A stretch of 38,764 nucleotides of DNA from CAZNQW01 sp964575225 (GCA_964575225.1 CAZNQW010000009.1:1-38764); one strand, 5' to 3'. Shown: positions 7,940 to 16,498, counted from the first letter of the stretch. Numbers and translations: made by a program. The notes: a model not told the origin generated them from the sequence alone.

Positions 7940-8854
7940 ATGCGGCGCGGAAGAATTCTGATACTTTTGGGGTTGATCCTTGCCATCGGCACAGCGGCCG
8001 CGGTTTTTGTGCTGCTCCAAGGCGCATCCGACCAACCAAGCACCGAAGTGGAACGAGAAGAAGTGGTGGTTGCTTCCCAGCCCATCGCCGAGGATGAGCT
8101 TGTCGATGGTCGCCTGGAGATGAGGGCCATCCCCATCGAATTGATTCCCGAAACGGCCTTGCGGAACCTCGAAGGCACCACCGGGATGCTGGCAGCCGGC
8201 CCCATACCCCAGGGAACCGTAATCCAGCCGGCCCTCCTTGTCAGCCCGGAACAACTCGCGCGCGAAGGCGAGCTGGGAAAGGTGATCGAACCAGGATTCC
8301 AGGCAGTGGCTCTCCCCATCGACGAACTATCGGCTGTTTCCTATGGCATCCAGCCAGGGGACAATATCGATATACTGATGACGTTTGCGTTCATCGATAT
8401 CGATCCAGAAGAGCAGATCATCGAACCACTCTGTCCACCCGATTGCGGTACGGCTGGGGAGGGTGAAGCCGTCCAAGCGATCTCGACTCTGCAGCGGCCA
8501 CGGCGGACCGCCCAGCTCACCCTACAAGATGTGGAAGTATTGGGGGTGGGGCGATGGAATTTTTTACCGCCACCTACAGAACAGCAGCAGGCGGCAATCG
8601 AAGACGGACAGGTGCCCCAAACCGAGCCGCCACAATTCATCACGGTTATGCTCTCACCTCAAGACGCCCTGGTCTTGAAACTGGCGCGGGAATATGGCGC
8701 TTCCATCCAACTGGCAGTACGAGCTCAAGATGACCATCAAACATTCACCACCCAACAAGTGACACTCGATTATATTCTGGCCCGCTTTGGCGTCAGTGTA
8801 CCTAACAAGCAGCCTTTCTCTTTGTTGGCACCGATTGAAGAAGCTGCGCCATAA
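7940..8854 (+). CDS. cpaB: CpaB/RcpC-like Flp pilus assembly protein (SAF domain)
   Basis: This is a 304-residue protein with one N-terminal membrane helix (residues about 5-27). A SAF-type domain follows (VVVASQPIAEDELVDGRLEMRAIPIELIPE ... GPIPQGTVIQPALL, shown here in part), and then an RcpC/CpaB domain with VALPIDELSAVSYGIQPGDNIDILMTF-like sequence. In diderm bacteria CpaB supports the outer-membrane secretin. Here no secretin is found nearby, so the protein may instead bind cell-wall polymer through SAF, as has been suggested for the family. Two Cys (CPPDC) sit in an insertion in the middle. ATG 7940 follows AAGGAGGA. The gene starts the machinery block cpaB-tadZ-cpaF-tadB-tadC, all with short gaps. 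Confidence 0.85.
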   Translation: MRRGRILILLGLILAIGTAAAVFVLLQGASDQPSTEVEREEVVVASQPIAEDELVDGRLEMRAIPIELIPETALRNLEGTTGMLAAGPIPQGTVIQPALLVSPEQLAREGELGKVIEPGFQAVALPIDELSAVSYGIQPGDNIDILMTFAFIDIDPEEQIIEPLCPPDCGTAGEGEAVQAISTLQRPRRTAQLTLQDVEVLGVGRWNFLPPPTEQQQAAIEDGQVPQTEPPQFITVMLSPQDALVLKLAREYGASIQLAVRAQDDHQTFTTQQVTLDYILARFGVSVPNKQPFSLLAPIEEAAP

Positions 8855-8887
8855 ACAATCCCCATACCCCAAGGGGAAAGAATCGTT

Positions 8888-10189
8888 ATGAACCAGTCAT
8901 CGACCGGAAAGATCAGGCTTTTGATCGTCGACGATATCAGCGAGACGCGCGAGAATCTGCGCAAGCTACTCTATTTCGAAACGGACATCGAAATCGTCGG
9001 CACCGCCTCAAATGGGCGAGAAGCCATCGAACAAGCCAAAAACCTGCGTCCCGACATTGTCCTGATGGACATTAACATGCCCGATATGGATGGCATCACC
9101 ACCAGCCAAGAGATTGGCAAGGTGGCGCCCATGTCCCAGGTCATTATGATGTCCGTACAAAGTGAGGCCGATTATCTCAGACGCTCCATGTTGGCCGGAG
9201 CGATGGACTTTTTGACCAAACCCTTTACCTGCGAGGAGCTTACCACCAGCATTCATCGTGTGTACGAGATGGGAGTCAGCCGACGCGCATCCATGCCCCA
9301 GCTTCCCTCTGACGAGCCGGGCCAACCAATCGATTCAGTGCGCCGCAAGCCACGGGCGTCTCGGGGCGGCAAGCTCTTGCTCGTCTACAGTCCCAAAGGG
9401 GGAACGGGATGCAGCATGGTGGCGACAAACCTGGCTGTGGCATTGGCCAAGCTTACGAACCAAAAAGTGGTACTGGTGGACACCAGCTTGCAGTTCGGGG
9501 ATGTCGGGGTTTTGCTCAATTTACCGGGCAATCCAAACCTAGCAGACGCCGCCTCTAAAATCGACTCGCTCGACAAGGAACTGATGATGGCGATCCTGTC
9601 ACCTCATCCTTCTGGCATTCAGGCGTTGCCGTCGCCATCCACCCCAGAAATGGCAGAAGCCATTGCCGCCGAAGATATCAAGACCATTCTAAATTTCCTT
9701 CGTACGCACCATGATTATGTTGTGGTCGACACCTGGAGCTATTTGGATGACACGGTACTGGCCGAGATGGATCTGGCGGACCGGCTCTTGCTCGTACTCA
9801 CGCCCGAGATCCCTTCCGTCAAAAGCACCAAGCAGTTCTTCGAGATTGCCGAAGCATTAAAATTTTCGGACGATCGCATCGATCTCATCCTCAACAAGGT
9901 GATTCCGCGAGATGGGATTCGGCCCGATCAGTTAGAAAGCAGCATTCGGCACGAGATTCGAAGCCAAATCCCATTCGATGCAAAAACCGTCCGTCAAGCG
10001 TGCAATCAAGGACAGCCCTTTGTGATGGGCGAGCCCAGCAGCCCCTTGACGGAAGCTATCTTGGAACTGGCCCGACAAGAGTTGGCATTGTTGAATCCCC
10101 AGCCAGAACCAGATGCCGAGGAAGAGCCGGATCCCAGTCCGGTAGGCCAAAAGAAGCGAGCCGGGCTTTTTGGTCGCTTGAAACGCTAA
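8888..10189 (+). CDS. tadZ: TadZ/CpaE-like localisation ATPase with N-terminal receiver domain
   Basis: This is a 433-residue fusion. Residues 1 to about 125 form a response-regulator receiver domain with all key residues: acidic pair in LIVDD, phospho-Asp in VLMDINMPD, Ser in MMSVQSE, and Lys in LTKPF. After a linker, residues about 160-400 form a MinD/ParA-type ATPase with the deviant P-loop SPKGGTGCS. The signature Lys is kept, but the usual GKT/GKS Lys is Cys, as is common in TadZ/CpaE proteins, which show weak or atypical ATPase activity. The Walker-B region is VVVDTWSY. TadZ places the Tad apparatus in the cell. The intact receiver suggests direct phosphorylation control, although many CpaE receivers are degenerate. 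The Lys/Arg-rich C-terminus (KKRAGLFGRLKR) may bind membrane, like MinD's amphipathic tail. Confidence 0.88.
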   Translation: MNQSSTGKIRLLIVDDISETRENLRKLLYFETDIEIVGTASNGREAIEQAKNLRPDIVLMDINMPDMDGITTSQEIGKVAPMSQVIMMSVQSEADYLRRSMLAGAMDFLTKPFTCEELTTSIHRVYEMGVSRRASMPQLPSDEPGQPIDSVRRKPRASRGGKLLLVYSPKGGTGCSMVATNLAVALAKLTNQKVVLVDTSLQFGDVGVLLNLPGNPNLADAASKIDSLDKELMMAILSPHPSGIQALPSPSTPEMAEAIAAEDIKTILNFLRTHHDYVVVDTWSYLDDTVLAEMDLADRLLLVLTPEIPSVKSTKQFFEIAEALKFSDDRIDLILNKVIPRDGIRPDQLESSIRHEIRSQIPFDAKTVRQACNQGQPFVMGEPSSPLTEAILELARQELALLNPQPEPDAEEEPDPSPVGQKKRAGLFGRLKR

Positions 10190-10220
10190 TTCAAAACCAC
10201 TCGAAACCGGGAGTGAAATT

Positions 10221-11609
10221 ATGTCCCTATTGCGACGGATCGAGAAGAACCAACAGATTCCAGCAGAAGCAGCAGCACAGCAGGAAGGTCGACAGACCCG
10301 TTTGGAAGACTTGCGCATTCGGCGCGCACCCGCAGCGCCAGCCCGCGACACCTTTCACGATCTCAAGACGCGCATTCACACCAAACTTATCTCGGAACTC
10401 GATCCCAAAATGGACGTCTCCAAAACCGATGAGGTACGACAGACCATAGAGGAGATGTACGACGCCATGCTGGCCCAGGAGAACCTGATCCTGGGTCGGG
10501 CCGATAGACAGAGACTCCTGGAGCAGATTGTCGCCGAGATTCTCGGATATGGTCCCATCGAACCATTGCTTGCCGATGATACGGTCACTGAAGTCATGGT
10601 GAACGGACCCAACGCCGTCTATGTGGAGCGCAGCGGACGAGTACAGCCCACCGACATCAAATTTGAGAACGACGATCATGTTCTGCGCATTATCGACCGG
10701 ATCGTGTCGCCGCTGGGACGCCGCATCGATGAAAGCCAGCCCTATGTGGATGCTCGCCTGCCGGACGGTTCCCGTGTCAATGCCGTGATCCCGCCGCTAT
10801 CTCTCATCGGGCCCATCCTGACCATCCGCAAGTTTGCTCGAATTCCCATCACCGCCCAATCGCTGCTCGACTATGGCACGGTCACACCGGAAGCCCTCGA
10901 GTTCATCAAAGCCTGCGTGCAGGCCCGCCTGAACATGGTCATTTCGGGAGGAACCGGCTCGGGCAAAACAACCACTCTAAACGTTTGTTCGGCCTTTATC
11001 CCCAATGATGAACGGATTATCACCATCGAAAACGCCGCCGAACTTCAGCTCCAACAGGATCACGTTTTGACCCTGGAGACCCGCCCTCCCAACGTGGAAG
11101 GCCGCGGGGAGATCGACATGCGACAACTAGTGATCAACAGCCTTCGTATGCGCCCAGATCGGATCATCGTAGGGGAATGCCGTGGATCTGAGGCCCTCGA
11201 TATGCTGCAGGCCATGAACACCGGTCACGACGGCAGCATGACCACCGCCCACTCGAACAGCCCACGAGATACCCTAGCCCGCATGGAGACGATGGTCCTG
11301 ATGGCTGGAATGGATCTTCCCCTGCGGGCCATTCGCGAGCAGATCGCCTCGGCTTTGAATGTGGTGATCCACCAGGAACGACTGCGCGATGGTTCGCGCA
11401 AAATCACCAAAATCACCGAAGTCCAGGGTATGGAAGGCGACGTGATCGTCATGCAGGACATCTTCCAATTCGAGCAGCAAGGGATCGAGGCCGGGAAGGT
11501 CATTGGCAGCCTGCGACCGACTGGGATCCGTCCCAAATTTATCGAGATCATTGAGGCGGCCAACATCCACTTGCCGCCCACAATCTTTGGAGTCGGGCGT
11601 CGGCTGTAA
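10221..11609 (+). CDS. cpaF: CpaF/TadA pilus assembly ATPase
   Basis: This is a 462-residue secretion ATPase of the TadA/VirB11-like family that powers Flp pilus assembly, and in some Tad systems retraction. The N-terminal region (about residues 60-220) includes GYGPIEPLLADDTVTEVMVN, typical of CpaF. The Walker A box is GGTGSGKTTTLN (about residue 243). The Asp/His boxes and Walker B follow at about residue 311 (RPDRIIVGECRGSEALDMLQ) with TGHDGSMTTAHSN. ATG 10221 follows GGGAGTGA. It lies 31 bp after tadZ and 87 bp before tadB; the gap before tadB has only a small GC hairpin. All catalytic motifs look intact. Confidence 0.95.
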   Translation: MSLLRRIEKNQQIPAEAAAQQEGRQTRLEDLRIRRAPAAPARDTFHDLKTRIHTKLISELDPKMDVSKTDEVRQTIEEMYDAMLAQENLILGRADRQRLLEQIVAEILGYGPIEPLLADDTVTEVMVNGPNAVYVERSGRVQPTDIKFENDDHVLRIIDRIVSPLGRRIDESQPYVDARLPDGSRVNAVIPPLSLIGPILTIRKFARIPITAQSLLDYGTVTPEALEFIKACVQARLNMVISGGTGSGKTTTLNVCSAFIPNDERIITIENAAELQLQQDHVLTLETRPPNVEGRGEIDMRQLVINSLRMRPDRIIVGECRGSEALDMLQAMNTGHDGSMTTAHSNSPRDTLARMETMVLMAGMDLPLRAIREQIASALNVVIHQERLRDGSRKITKITEVQGMEGDVIVMQDIFQFEQQGIEAGKVIGSLRPTGIRPKFIEIIEAANIHLPPTIFGVGRRL

Positions 11610-11696
11610 AGCGGGCCTTGCTGAGCCCGACGGATCGGCCACAGGTGAGACCAAAGGACGCAGCCTGCCGGAAAGCTGGTAAGGAGAAAACGCTGG

Positions 11697-12671
11697 ATGG
11701 ATGCTCTTCCGCAAGTTTGCATGAACCCCGCAGTCATAGCCCTTGGCGCGGCGCTGGCTGTACTCCTGCTATTTGTGGGATTGGGCCGAACCCAACAGAG
11801 CAAGGACGAAACCATTGAGGGCCGTCTCGAGTATTATGGCGGTCGCGTAAAAGAGGAGAGCAGCTCACCCAAGAAGGGCGGGCGCACAGCCATCGATGGG
11901 TTGGAAGACGCCGTTACCAAAGGAGGATTCGGGGCCGATCTCCAAACAGAACTGGCGCGGGCCGATGTCAAACTTCGTGTGTCAGAATTTGTGGTTCTGT
12001 CTGTCATCTCAGTTCTTGGTTTCTTTGCTGCTGCTCTGATCATTTTTGACACCCCACTTCTCGGATTGGTGTTTGGCATCATCGGGTTCTTTGCCCCACG
12101 CGTGTACCTGAACATACGAAAAAGCAGACGGTTGAATGCCTTCAACGACCAATTGGGCGATACCATTACCCTACTGGCCAACTCGCTGCGCAGCGGCTAT
12201 ACCATCGTCCAATCTATGAAAACCGTTGCCGAGCAATTACCCGATCCCATGGCATCCGAATTTCACCGCGTGACCCAGGAAATCGCATTGGGCCTGCACT
12301 ATGAAGAGGCCTTGAACAACATGATGCGCCGGATGCCCAGTGACGACTTGGATCTACTCATCACGGCCGTGAACATCCAGGGCAGGGTGGGCGGGAACCT
12401 GGCCGAGATTCTCGACACCATCGGTCACACCATTCGCGAGCGTGTCCGCATCAAAGGCGAAATCCGTGTCCTCACAGCCCAGCAAATGATCTCGGGCTAC
12501 GTGCTGACCGGCTTGCCCGTAGCCCTGGGCCTGGTGCTGTACGCCATTAATAGATCGTACATAGGCCGCATGTTCACCGATCCCTGTGGCTGGATCATGA
12601 TTGGCGTGGCGCTGATGATGATCGCCCTAGGGTTCGTAATTATCCGCAAGATTGTCAATATTGAAGTCTAG
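11697..12671 (+). CDS. tadB: TadB-like inner-membrane platform protein (GspF/T2SSF)
   Basis: This is a 324-residue integral membrane protein of the T2SSF family. It has N-terminal hydrophobic segments (about residues 12-30 and 95-140), a cytoplasmic T2SSF domain with LGDTITLLANSLRSGYTIVQSM and GGNLAEILDTIGHTIRER, and two C-terminal helices. TadB and TadC form the membrane platform on which CpaF acts. The ATG at 11697 is preceded by AAGGAG at 11681-11686. An in-frame ATG at 11721 is a second option and gives a tidier membrane N-terminus. The next gene, tadC, starts 39 bp downstream. Confidence 0.92.
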   Translation: MDALPQVCMNPAVIALGAALAVLLLFVGLGRTQQSKDETIEGRLEYYGGRVKEESSSPKKGGRTAIDGLEDAVTKGGFGADLQTELARADVKLRVSEFVVLSVISVLGFFAAALIIFDTPLLGLVFGIIGFFAPRVYLNIRKSRRLNAFNDQLGDTITLLANSLRSGYTIVQSMKTVAEQLPDPMASEFHRVTQEIALGLHYEEALNNMMRRMPSDDLDLLITAVNIQGRVGGNLAEILDTIGHTIRERVRIKGEIRVLTAQQMISGYVLTGLPVALGLVLYAINRSYIGRMFTDPCGWIMIGVALMMIALGFVIIRKIVNIEV

Positions 12672-12710
12672 TGGCTTGTAGCGCCCGAACTTGAACTGGA
12701 GTAACTCGAG

Positions 12711-13643
12711 ATGGTATTACCGATCGTAATAGGGGCCTCGGTACTCGCCTTTTTCTCGATCATGCTGATCATGATTGGAATCGCTGCGCCCCGCCCTGCT
12801 GATGACGTAGACGCCCGGCTGGTCGCTTATGGTGGACGCGCGATGAGCCTGGAAGAAATCGAACTGGCTCAACCCTTTAGTCAGCGCGTCCTCATGCCGA
12901 TGGTGAAGGCAAGCGCCCAATTCATGGCCCGCTTCACACCCCAGAAGACCCTGGAAAACACGGCGCGAAACCTCGAGCTGGCGGGCAACCCAAACAACTG
13001 GAGCACCACCGAATTTTTGGGCCTCCGGGCACTGGTAGCCCTATTATTAGCCGCAGCATCCTTCTTCCTGACCATGATCGCCGACCTGGAGGCAGGCATG
13101 CGGTTGCTGTTTATTGTAACCCTTGGTGCGCTTGGGTTTGTACTACCCAGCATGTGGCTGGGTGGGCGCATTCGGCAGCGCCAGGATGAGATCATCAAGA
13201 CCCTCCCCGACGCCCTTGATCTGTTGACCATCAGCGTGGAGGCAGGATTGCCCTTTGATGGAGCCATGCAGCGTGTAGCCGACAAATGGGACAACGAACT
13301 CAGTCGGGGTTTTCAGCGGGTGCTCAACGAGTTACGGGTGGGCAAATCCCGTGCTGAGGCTCTGAAGGATATGGCCGATCGAGCGAATGTGCCCGATGTT
13401 ACCAGTTTTGTCGCAGCGCTCATTCAGGCCGATCAGTTGGGTATTAGCATTGCCAAAGTGCTGCGCATTCAATCGGAACAAATGAGGATCAAACGACGTC
13501 AAAGAGCTGAGGAAAAAGCACATCAGGCGCCGATCAAGATGTTGATGCCCATGACGTTTCTCATCTTTCCCACCATCCTGCTCGTCATCCTGGGCCCGGC
13601 TGTCCTTATTTTAAAAGAATCGGGCGTGTTAGGTTCTCTATGA
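12711..13643 (+). CDS. tadC: TadC-like inner-membrane platform protein (GspF/T2SSF)
   Basis: This is a 310-residue partner of TadB with the same fold. It has an N-terminal membrane helix, a helix pair at about residues 105-155, and a T2SSF domain with LPDALDLLTISVEAGLPFDGAMQ and FVAALIQADQLGISIAKVLRIQSEQMR-type sequence. The last helix (FLIFPTILLVILGPAVLIL) is typical of TadC. ATG 12711 is preceded by TGGAG. It closes the conserved machinery block; no tadD, secretin or rcpB gene follows. Confidence 0.92.
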   Translation: MVLPIVIGASVLAFFSIMLIMIGIAAPRPADDVDARLVAYGGRAMSLEEIELAQPFSQRVLMPMVKASAQFMARFTPQKTLENTARNLELAGNPNNWSTTEFLGLRALVALLLAAASFFLTMIADLEAGMRLLFIVTLGALGFVLPSMWLGGRIRQRQDEIIKTLPDALDLLTISVEAGLPFDGAMQRVADKWDNELSRGFQRVLNELRVGKSRAEALKDMADRANVPDVTSFVAALIQADQLGISIAKVLRIQSEQMRIKRRQRAEEKAHQAPIKMLMPMTFLIFPTILLVILGPAVLILKESGVLGSL

Positions 13644-13649
13644 TGCGCT

Positions 13650-13658
13650 TGGTATAAC
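13650..13658 (+). promoter_or_regulatory. Possible extended -10 before comF
   Basis: TGG-TATAAC resembles an extended -10, but there is no -35 match. It may give comF-hpf some expression independent of the Tad genes. Confidence 0.3.
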
Positions 13659-13680
13659 ACGGGCGCACAAACAGGAGGAA

Positions 13681-13710
13681 ATGGTACCCATCGACATGGG
13701 GGTAGCTTGA
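13681..13710 (+). CDS. Nine-codon leader ORF before comF
   Basis: An ATG at 13681 directly follows AGGAGGAA and opens a frame of nine codons (MVPIDMGVA) that stops at 13708-13710. The stop overlaps a TTG at 13707 and ends 2 bp before a GTG at 13713, the two best comF starts. This is the layout of a translational-coupling minicistron. The peptide itself has no recognisable function. Confidence 0.35.
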   Translation: MVPIDMGVA

Positions 13711-13712
13711 TC

Positions 13713-14564
13713 GTGACCGCGCATACCTTGAACGGCATGCACGGAAAGTCGGTAGTCACGTGGAAAGCATGGCTCGCCAGAATTGGAAACACGGCAGCCG
13801 ATCTGCTTTTCCCGCCTTTTTGTGTATCCTGTCGCCGATTTGGCGCCTGGATCTGTTCTGATTGCCTGGGCAAAATCGAGCGTATCCATCCCCCCGTGTG
13901 TTTGCGGTGTGGAATGCCCTGGGGCCATGAAACCAACCCCTCCAGTTATTTGATCGATAGTCCCGGACAACGATCAGGCTGTCGCTTTTGCCAGACACGC
14001 GCTTTTGCGTTCGATCGGCTGCTGGCTCCCGCATTTCACGGCGGCCCGCTACGCATTGCGATTCATCAACTTAAATACAAGGGTTTGAGCGCGCTCGCCA
14101 TCCCCCTGGGAAAGCTTATGAGCGACGCTTGGGCTATCTGTGCCCAGGATGCCCTGGACCCAGACGTCATCATCCCGATACCTCTCCACCCCAAACGGCT
14201 GCGAGATCGTGGCTATAACCAATCGGCTCTTTTGGCCCGCGAGTTGGGACGGCAACTACAACTGCCAGTGGCTGAGGATCTGCTCGTTCGCACCAGGGCG
14301 ACCGCCCCTCAGGTCGGTCTGGATGCCCTTCAGAGGCAGGAAAACGTTCGAAATGCTTTTCGGTGCGTGGGCCCGATCGCCGAGACCAAACGTGTTCTTC
14401 TCGTGGACGACGTCTGTACCACGGGTGCAACGTTGGCAGCCGCCGCCGTCGCCCTGCGCGATGGAGGCGCACAAACCATCTGGGCTTACACCCTGGCTCG
14501 TGCCAAGGGCTCGCTAATCCCAGACCCGTACAATCCTAATGAGGAGAGTGAAAAATGGATCTGA
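13713..14564 (+). CDS. comF: ComF family phosphoribosyltransferase-like protein
   Basis: This is a 283-residue ComF homologue. An N-terminal zinc-binding region has CVSC, CSDC, CLRC and CRFC pairs. A type-I phosphoribosyltransferase domain carries the PRPP motif VLLVDDVCTTGATLA and the family motif IPIPLHPKRLRDRGYNQSALLARELG. ComF proteins are needed for DNA uptake in naturally competent bacteria, acting on incoming single-stranded DNA with ComFA and PriA partners. Here it directly follows a pilus operon, but no other competence gene is present. The start is uncertain: GTG 13713, TTG 13707 and ATG 13737 are all possible, and only a small upstream ORF has a strong ribosome-binding site. The 3' end overlaps hpf by 10 bp. 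Confidence 0.88.
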   Translation: MTAHTLNGMHGKSVVTWKAWLARIGNTAADLLFPPFCVSCRRFGAWICSDCLGKIERIHPPVCLRCGMPWGHETNPSSYLIDSPGQRSGCRFCQTRAFAFDRLLAPAFHGGPLRIAIHQLKYKGLSALAIPLGKLMSDAWAICAQDALDPDVIIPIPLHPKRLRDRGYNQSALLARELGRQLQLPVAEDLLVRTRATAPQVGLDALQRQENVRNAFRCVGPIAETKRVLLVDDVCTTGATLAAAAVALRDGGAQTIWAYTLARAKGSLIPDPYNPNEESEKWI

Positions 14565-15106
14565 TTGTCAAAGGAAAAGGCGTAGAAGTTACGGATCGAT
14601 TGCAGAACTATGTGGAAAAAAAGATCGGCAAGTTGGATCGCTATCTACCCTCGATCACCGAAGCCTGGGTGGAACTCCGAGTAGAAGAAACCAAGGCCGC
14701 CCAGGACCGGCAAGTGTGTCAGGTCACGGTACGCGCCAATGGCACCATCTTGCGCGCAGAGGAGCGATCCGAAGATATGTTTGGTTCCATCGACTCGGTG
14801 TTGGACAAAATGTACCGCCAGATTGCCCGCTACAAGGGCAAACGGGAAAGCCGATGGCGGAGCGCTGCCCAAACGCCCGAACCTCTGCCTATGGAGATCG
14901 AAGAGGATTATGAAGAGATTCCCAGTCGCATTGTGCGGTTCAAGCGCTTCCCCATGACTCCTATGGGACCCGAAGAAGCCGTCGAGCAGATGGAACTTTT
15001 GGGCCACGACTTTTTCGTTTTTTTCAATGCGGAAGCCGGTCAGATCAACGTTATCTACCGCCGCAAAGACGGAGATTATGGGGTCATCCAGCCTGAATTG
15101 AGCTGA
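14555..15106 (+). CDS. hpf: Long-form ribosome hibernation promoting factor
   Basis: This is a 183-residue protein. An S30AE/YfiA domain (residues 1 to about 100, MDLIVKGKGVEVTDRLQNYV at the start) is followed by a linker and a C-terminal dimerisation domain (about 125-183, IVRFKRFPMTPMGPEEAVEQ). This is the long HPF that binds the 30S decoding region and pairs ribosomes into 100S dimers in stationary phase. ATG 14555 follows GAGGAGAG and lies inside the 3' end of comF (10-bp overlap), so translation is coupled. comF-hpf adjacency is common in Bacteria. A hairpin follows 13 bp after the stop. Confidence 0.95.
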   Translation: MDLIVKGKGVEVTDRLQNYVEKKIGKLDRYLPSITEAWVELRVEETKAAQDRQVCQVTVRANGTILRAEERSEDMFGSIDSVLDKMYRQIARYKGKRESRWRSAAQTPEPLPMEIEEDYEEIPSRIVRFKRFPMTPMGPEEAVEQMELLGHDFFVFFNAEAGQINVIYRRKDGDYGVIQPELS

Positions 15107-15119
15107 TCTGAGTGTCGCC

Positions 15120-15150
15120 AGGGGCCAGGATGCGAGACATCCTGGCCCCT
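15120..15150 (+). terminator. Hairpin terminator after hpf
   Basis: A perfect 13-bp stem (15120-15132 with 15138-15150) has the loop CGAGA. The downstream T content is modest (CTTGCATCTT), so termination may be incomplete. Confidence 0.65.
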
Positions 15151-15191
15151 CTTGCATCTTGGGGCTTTTCCTACGTGCCCGCACAACAAGA

Positions 15192-15220
15192 TTGACACAC
15201 CCCCAGCCTTGCGCTACAAT
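15192..15220 (+). promoter_or_regulatory. Strong promoter of the LMW phosphatase gene
   Basis: TTGACA (15192-15197), a 17-bp spacer and TACAAT (15215-15220) match the sigma-70/SigA consensus at 11 of 12 positions. It ends 29 bp before the start codon. Confidence 0.85.
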
Positions 15221-15249
15221 GAGCCAGCGCTTTTTGAGGAGAGCCATCC

Positions 15250-15708
15250 ATGAGCACTATCCTTTTCATCTGTACCGGCAACCTATGCCGTTCTCCCATG
15301 GCTGAGGGCTTGATGCGACAAAAGTTGGCCGAACGAGGTCTGGAGGGCCAACATCAGGTCCGTTCGGCCGGCACCTGGGCCGTCAATGGGCGTCCGGCAA
15401 GCGAGCATGCCGTGGCTGTTTTGCAAGAACGGGGAATTGACATCTCTGACCATATTGCCCGAACGGTGACCGCAGATGACGTGGCCGAAGCGACCTTGAT
15501 CTTGGTGATGAGCCGCGATCACGCCCAGATGCTTCGCAACACCTGGCCCCAATACGATTGGAAGGTGCATCGCCTGAGCGCCATGTCGCGCAAACGTCGA
15601 GATGTTCCAGATCCATACAACGGTCCCATTCAGGAATATCGGGCAGTGGCCGATCTGATCGCCCGCTACCTTGAAAATGGGTTCGATCGAATCCTCGAGT
15701 TCCTCTAG
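15250..15708 (+). CDS. Low-molecular-weight protein tyrosine phosphatase
   Basis: This is a 152-residue LMW-PTP family protein. The P-loop CTGNLCRS (Cys8 to Arg14, the CX5R motif) lies at the N-terminus and the general-acid loop is DVPDPYNG. The length and motif order match Wzb/YwlE-type phosphatases, which remove phosphate from Tyr kinases of polysaccharide export or from protein arginine. An arsenate reductase role is possible for this fold but less likely with this acid loop. ATG 15250 follows GAGGAGAG. It is monocistronic with its own promoter. Convergent glycosyltransferase genes lie downstream, which fits a polysaccharide link only loosely. Confidence 0.9.
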   Translation: MSTILFICTGNLCRSPMAEGLMRQKLAERGLEGQHQVRSAGTWAVNGRPASEHAVAVLQERGIDISDHIARTVTADDVAEATLILVMSRDHAQMLRNTWPQYDWKVHRLSAMSRKRRDVPDPYNGPIQEYRAVADLIARYLENGFDRILEFL

Positions 15709-15713
15709 GAATG

Positions 15714-15730
15714 GCCGCGGGGATGCGGCT
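15714..15730. terminator. Possible shared small hairpin between convergent genes
   Basis: GCCGC (15714-15718) pairs with GCGGC (15725-15729), followed by TTTA on the plus strand. The stem is only 5 bp, so this is a weak candidate. Confidence 0.25.
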
Positions 15731-16498
15731 TTACGAATCAGCGCTGGAAGATAGAGAACGAAGCTGCGCGTAGGTCATCAAGGTGTACCAGGCCATCAGA
15801 CCGCAGAACAACATACCAAAGACGTGGTCACGATACCCTCGCAAGGTAATGAAACGGCGCCAAAACTCCCGAATGGGCATGGTCACATAGGTCCAGGGCC
15901 GGGCCCGGATGCCCTGCTCATGCAGAATCGCTGCCTCGAAACGGGTATAGCGGCTCATCTTGCGCCGGAATTGGGCAACCGTATCATAGTTGTAGTGGAC
16001 AAACGGGTTCTGCAGATACCCTGCCTCTCCATCCAGGAGAACCACCTCGTGGACCGGGCGCTGGGGATCGTAGCGCGCCCTCCCCTTCTGCAACAAACGC
16101 AGTTGATGGTCGGGATACCACCCGCCGCCGCGCATCCGATGGCCGATCATATAGTTATGTCTAGGAATCCACCAGCCGGCACGGGCCGCAGGCCCACTCA
16201 AGGCGGTGACGCTGCGCACTTCTTGAGCCAGGGCAGGAGTGACTCGCTCGTCGGCGTCAACAAACAGAATCCAGGTCGCATCCACAGCTTCGAGGGCCGC
16301 ATTGCGTTGTGCGGCAAAGCTTTGCAGGGCATGGGGCACCACACGAGCACCCTGCTCCTCTGCGATCTCGACGGTCCGGTCGGTGCTCAGGTCGTCAATC
16401 ACCACCCGCTCGTCGGCCCAATCGAGGCTCGCCAGGCAGTCGGCAATGTGCCGTTCTTCATTCTTGGTCAAAACCACGGCAGCCAGTTCAACTGTCAC
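15731..16498 (-). CDS. Family 2 glycosyltransferase (WaaE/KdtX-like)
   Basis: This is a 255-residue GT2 enzyme. The nucleotide-sugar fold begins VELAAVVLTKNEERHIADCL; the DXD-type metal site is FVDADERV; and the acceptor-side motif WWIPRHNYMIGHRMRGGGWYPD is typical of the WaaE-like group, which adds glucose or similar sugars to cell-surface glycans. A C-terminal hydrophobic segment (VFGMLFCGLMAWYTLM) may tether it to the membrane. The GTG start at 16498 overlaps the stop of the upstream glycosyltransferase (GTGA), with AGAGG ahead of it. A longer frame to 16798 runs antisense-like through the partner gene and is not real. Confidence 0.88.
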   Translation of the reverse strand: MTVELAAVVLTKNEERHIADCLASLDWADERVVIDDLSTDRTVEIAEEQGARVVPHALQSFAAQRNAALEAVDATWILFVDADERVTPALAQEVRSVTALSGPAARAGWWIPRHNYMIGHRMRGGGWYPDHQLRLLQKGRARYDPQRPVHEVVLLDGEAGYLQNPFVHYNYDTVAQFRRKMSRYTRFEAAILHEQGIRARPWTYVTMPIREFWRRFITLRGYRDHVFGMLFCGLMAWYTLMTYAQLRSLSSSADS

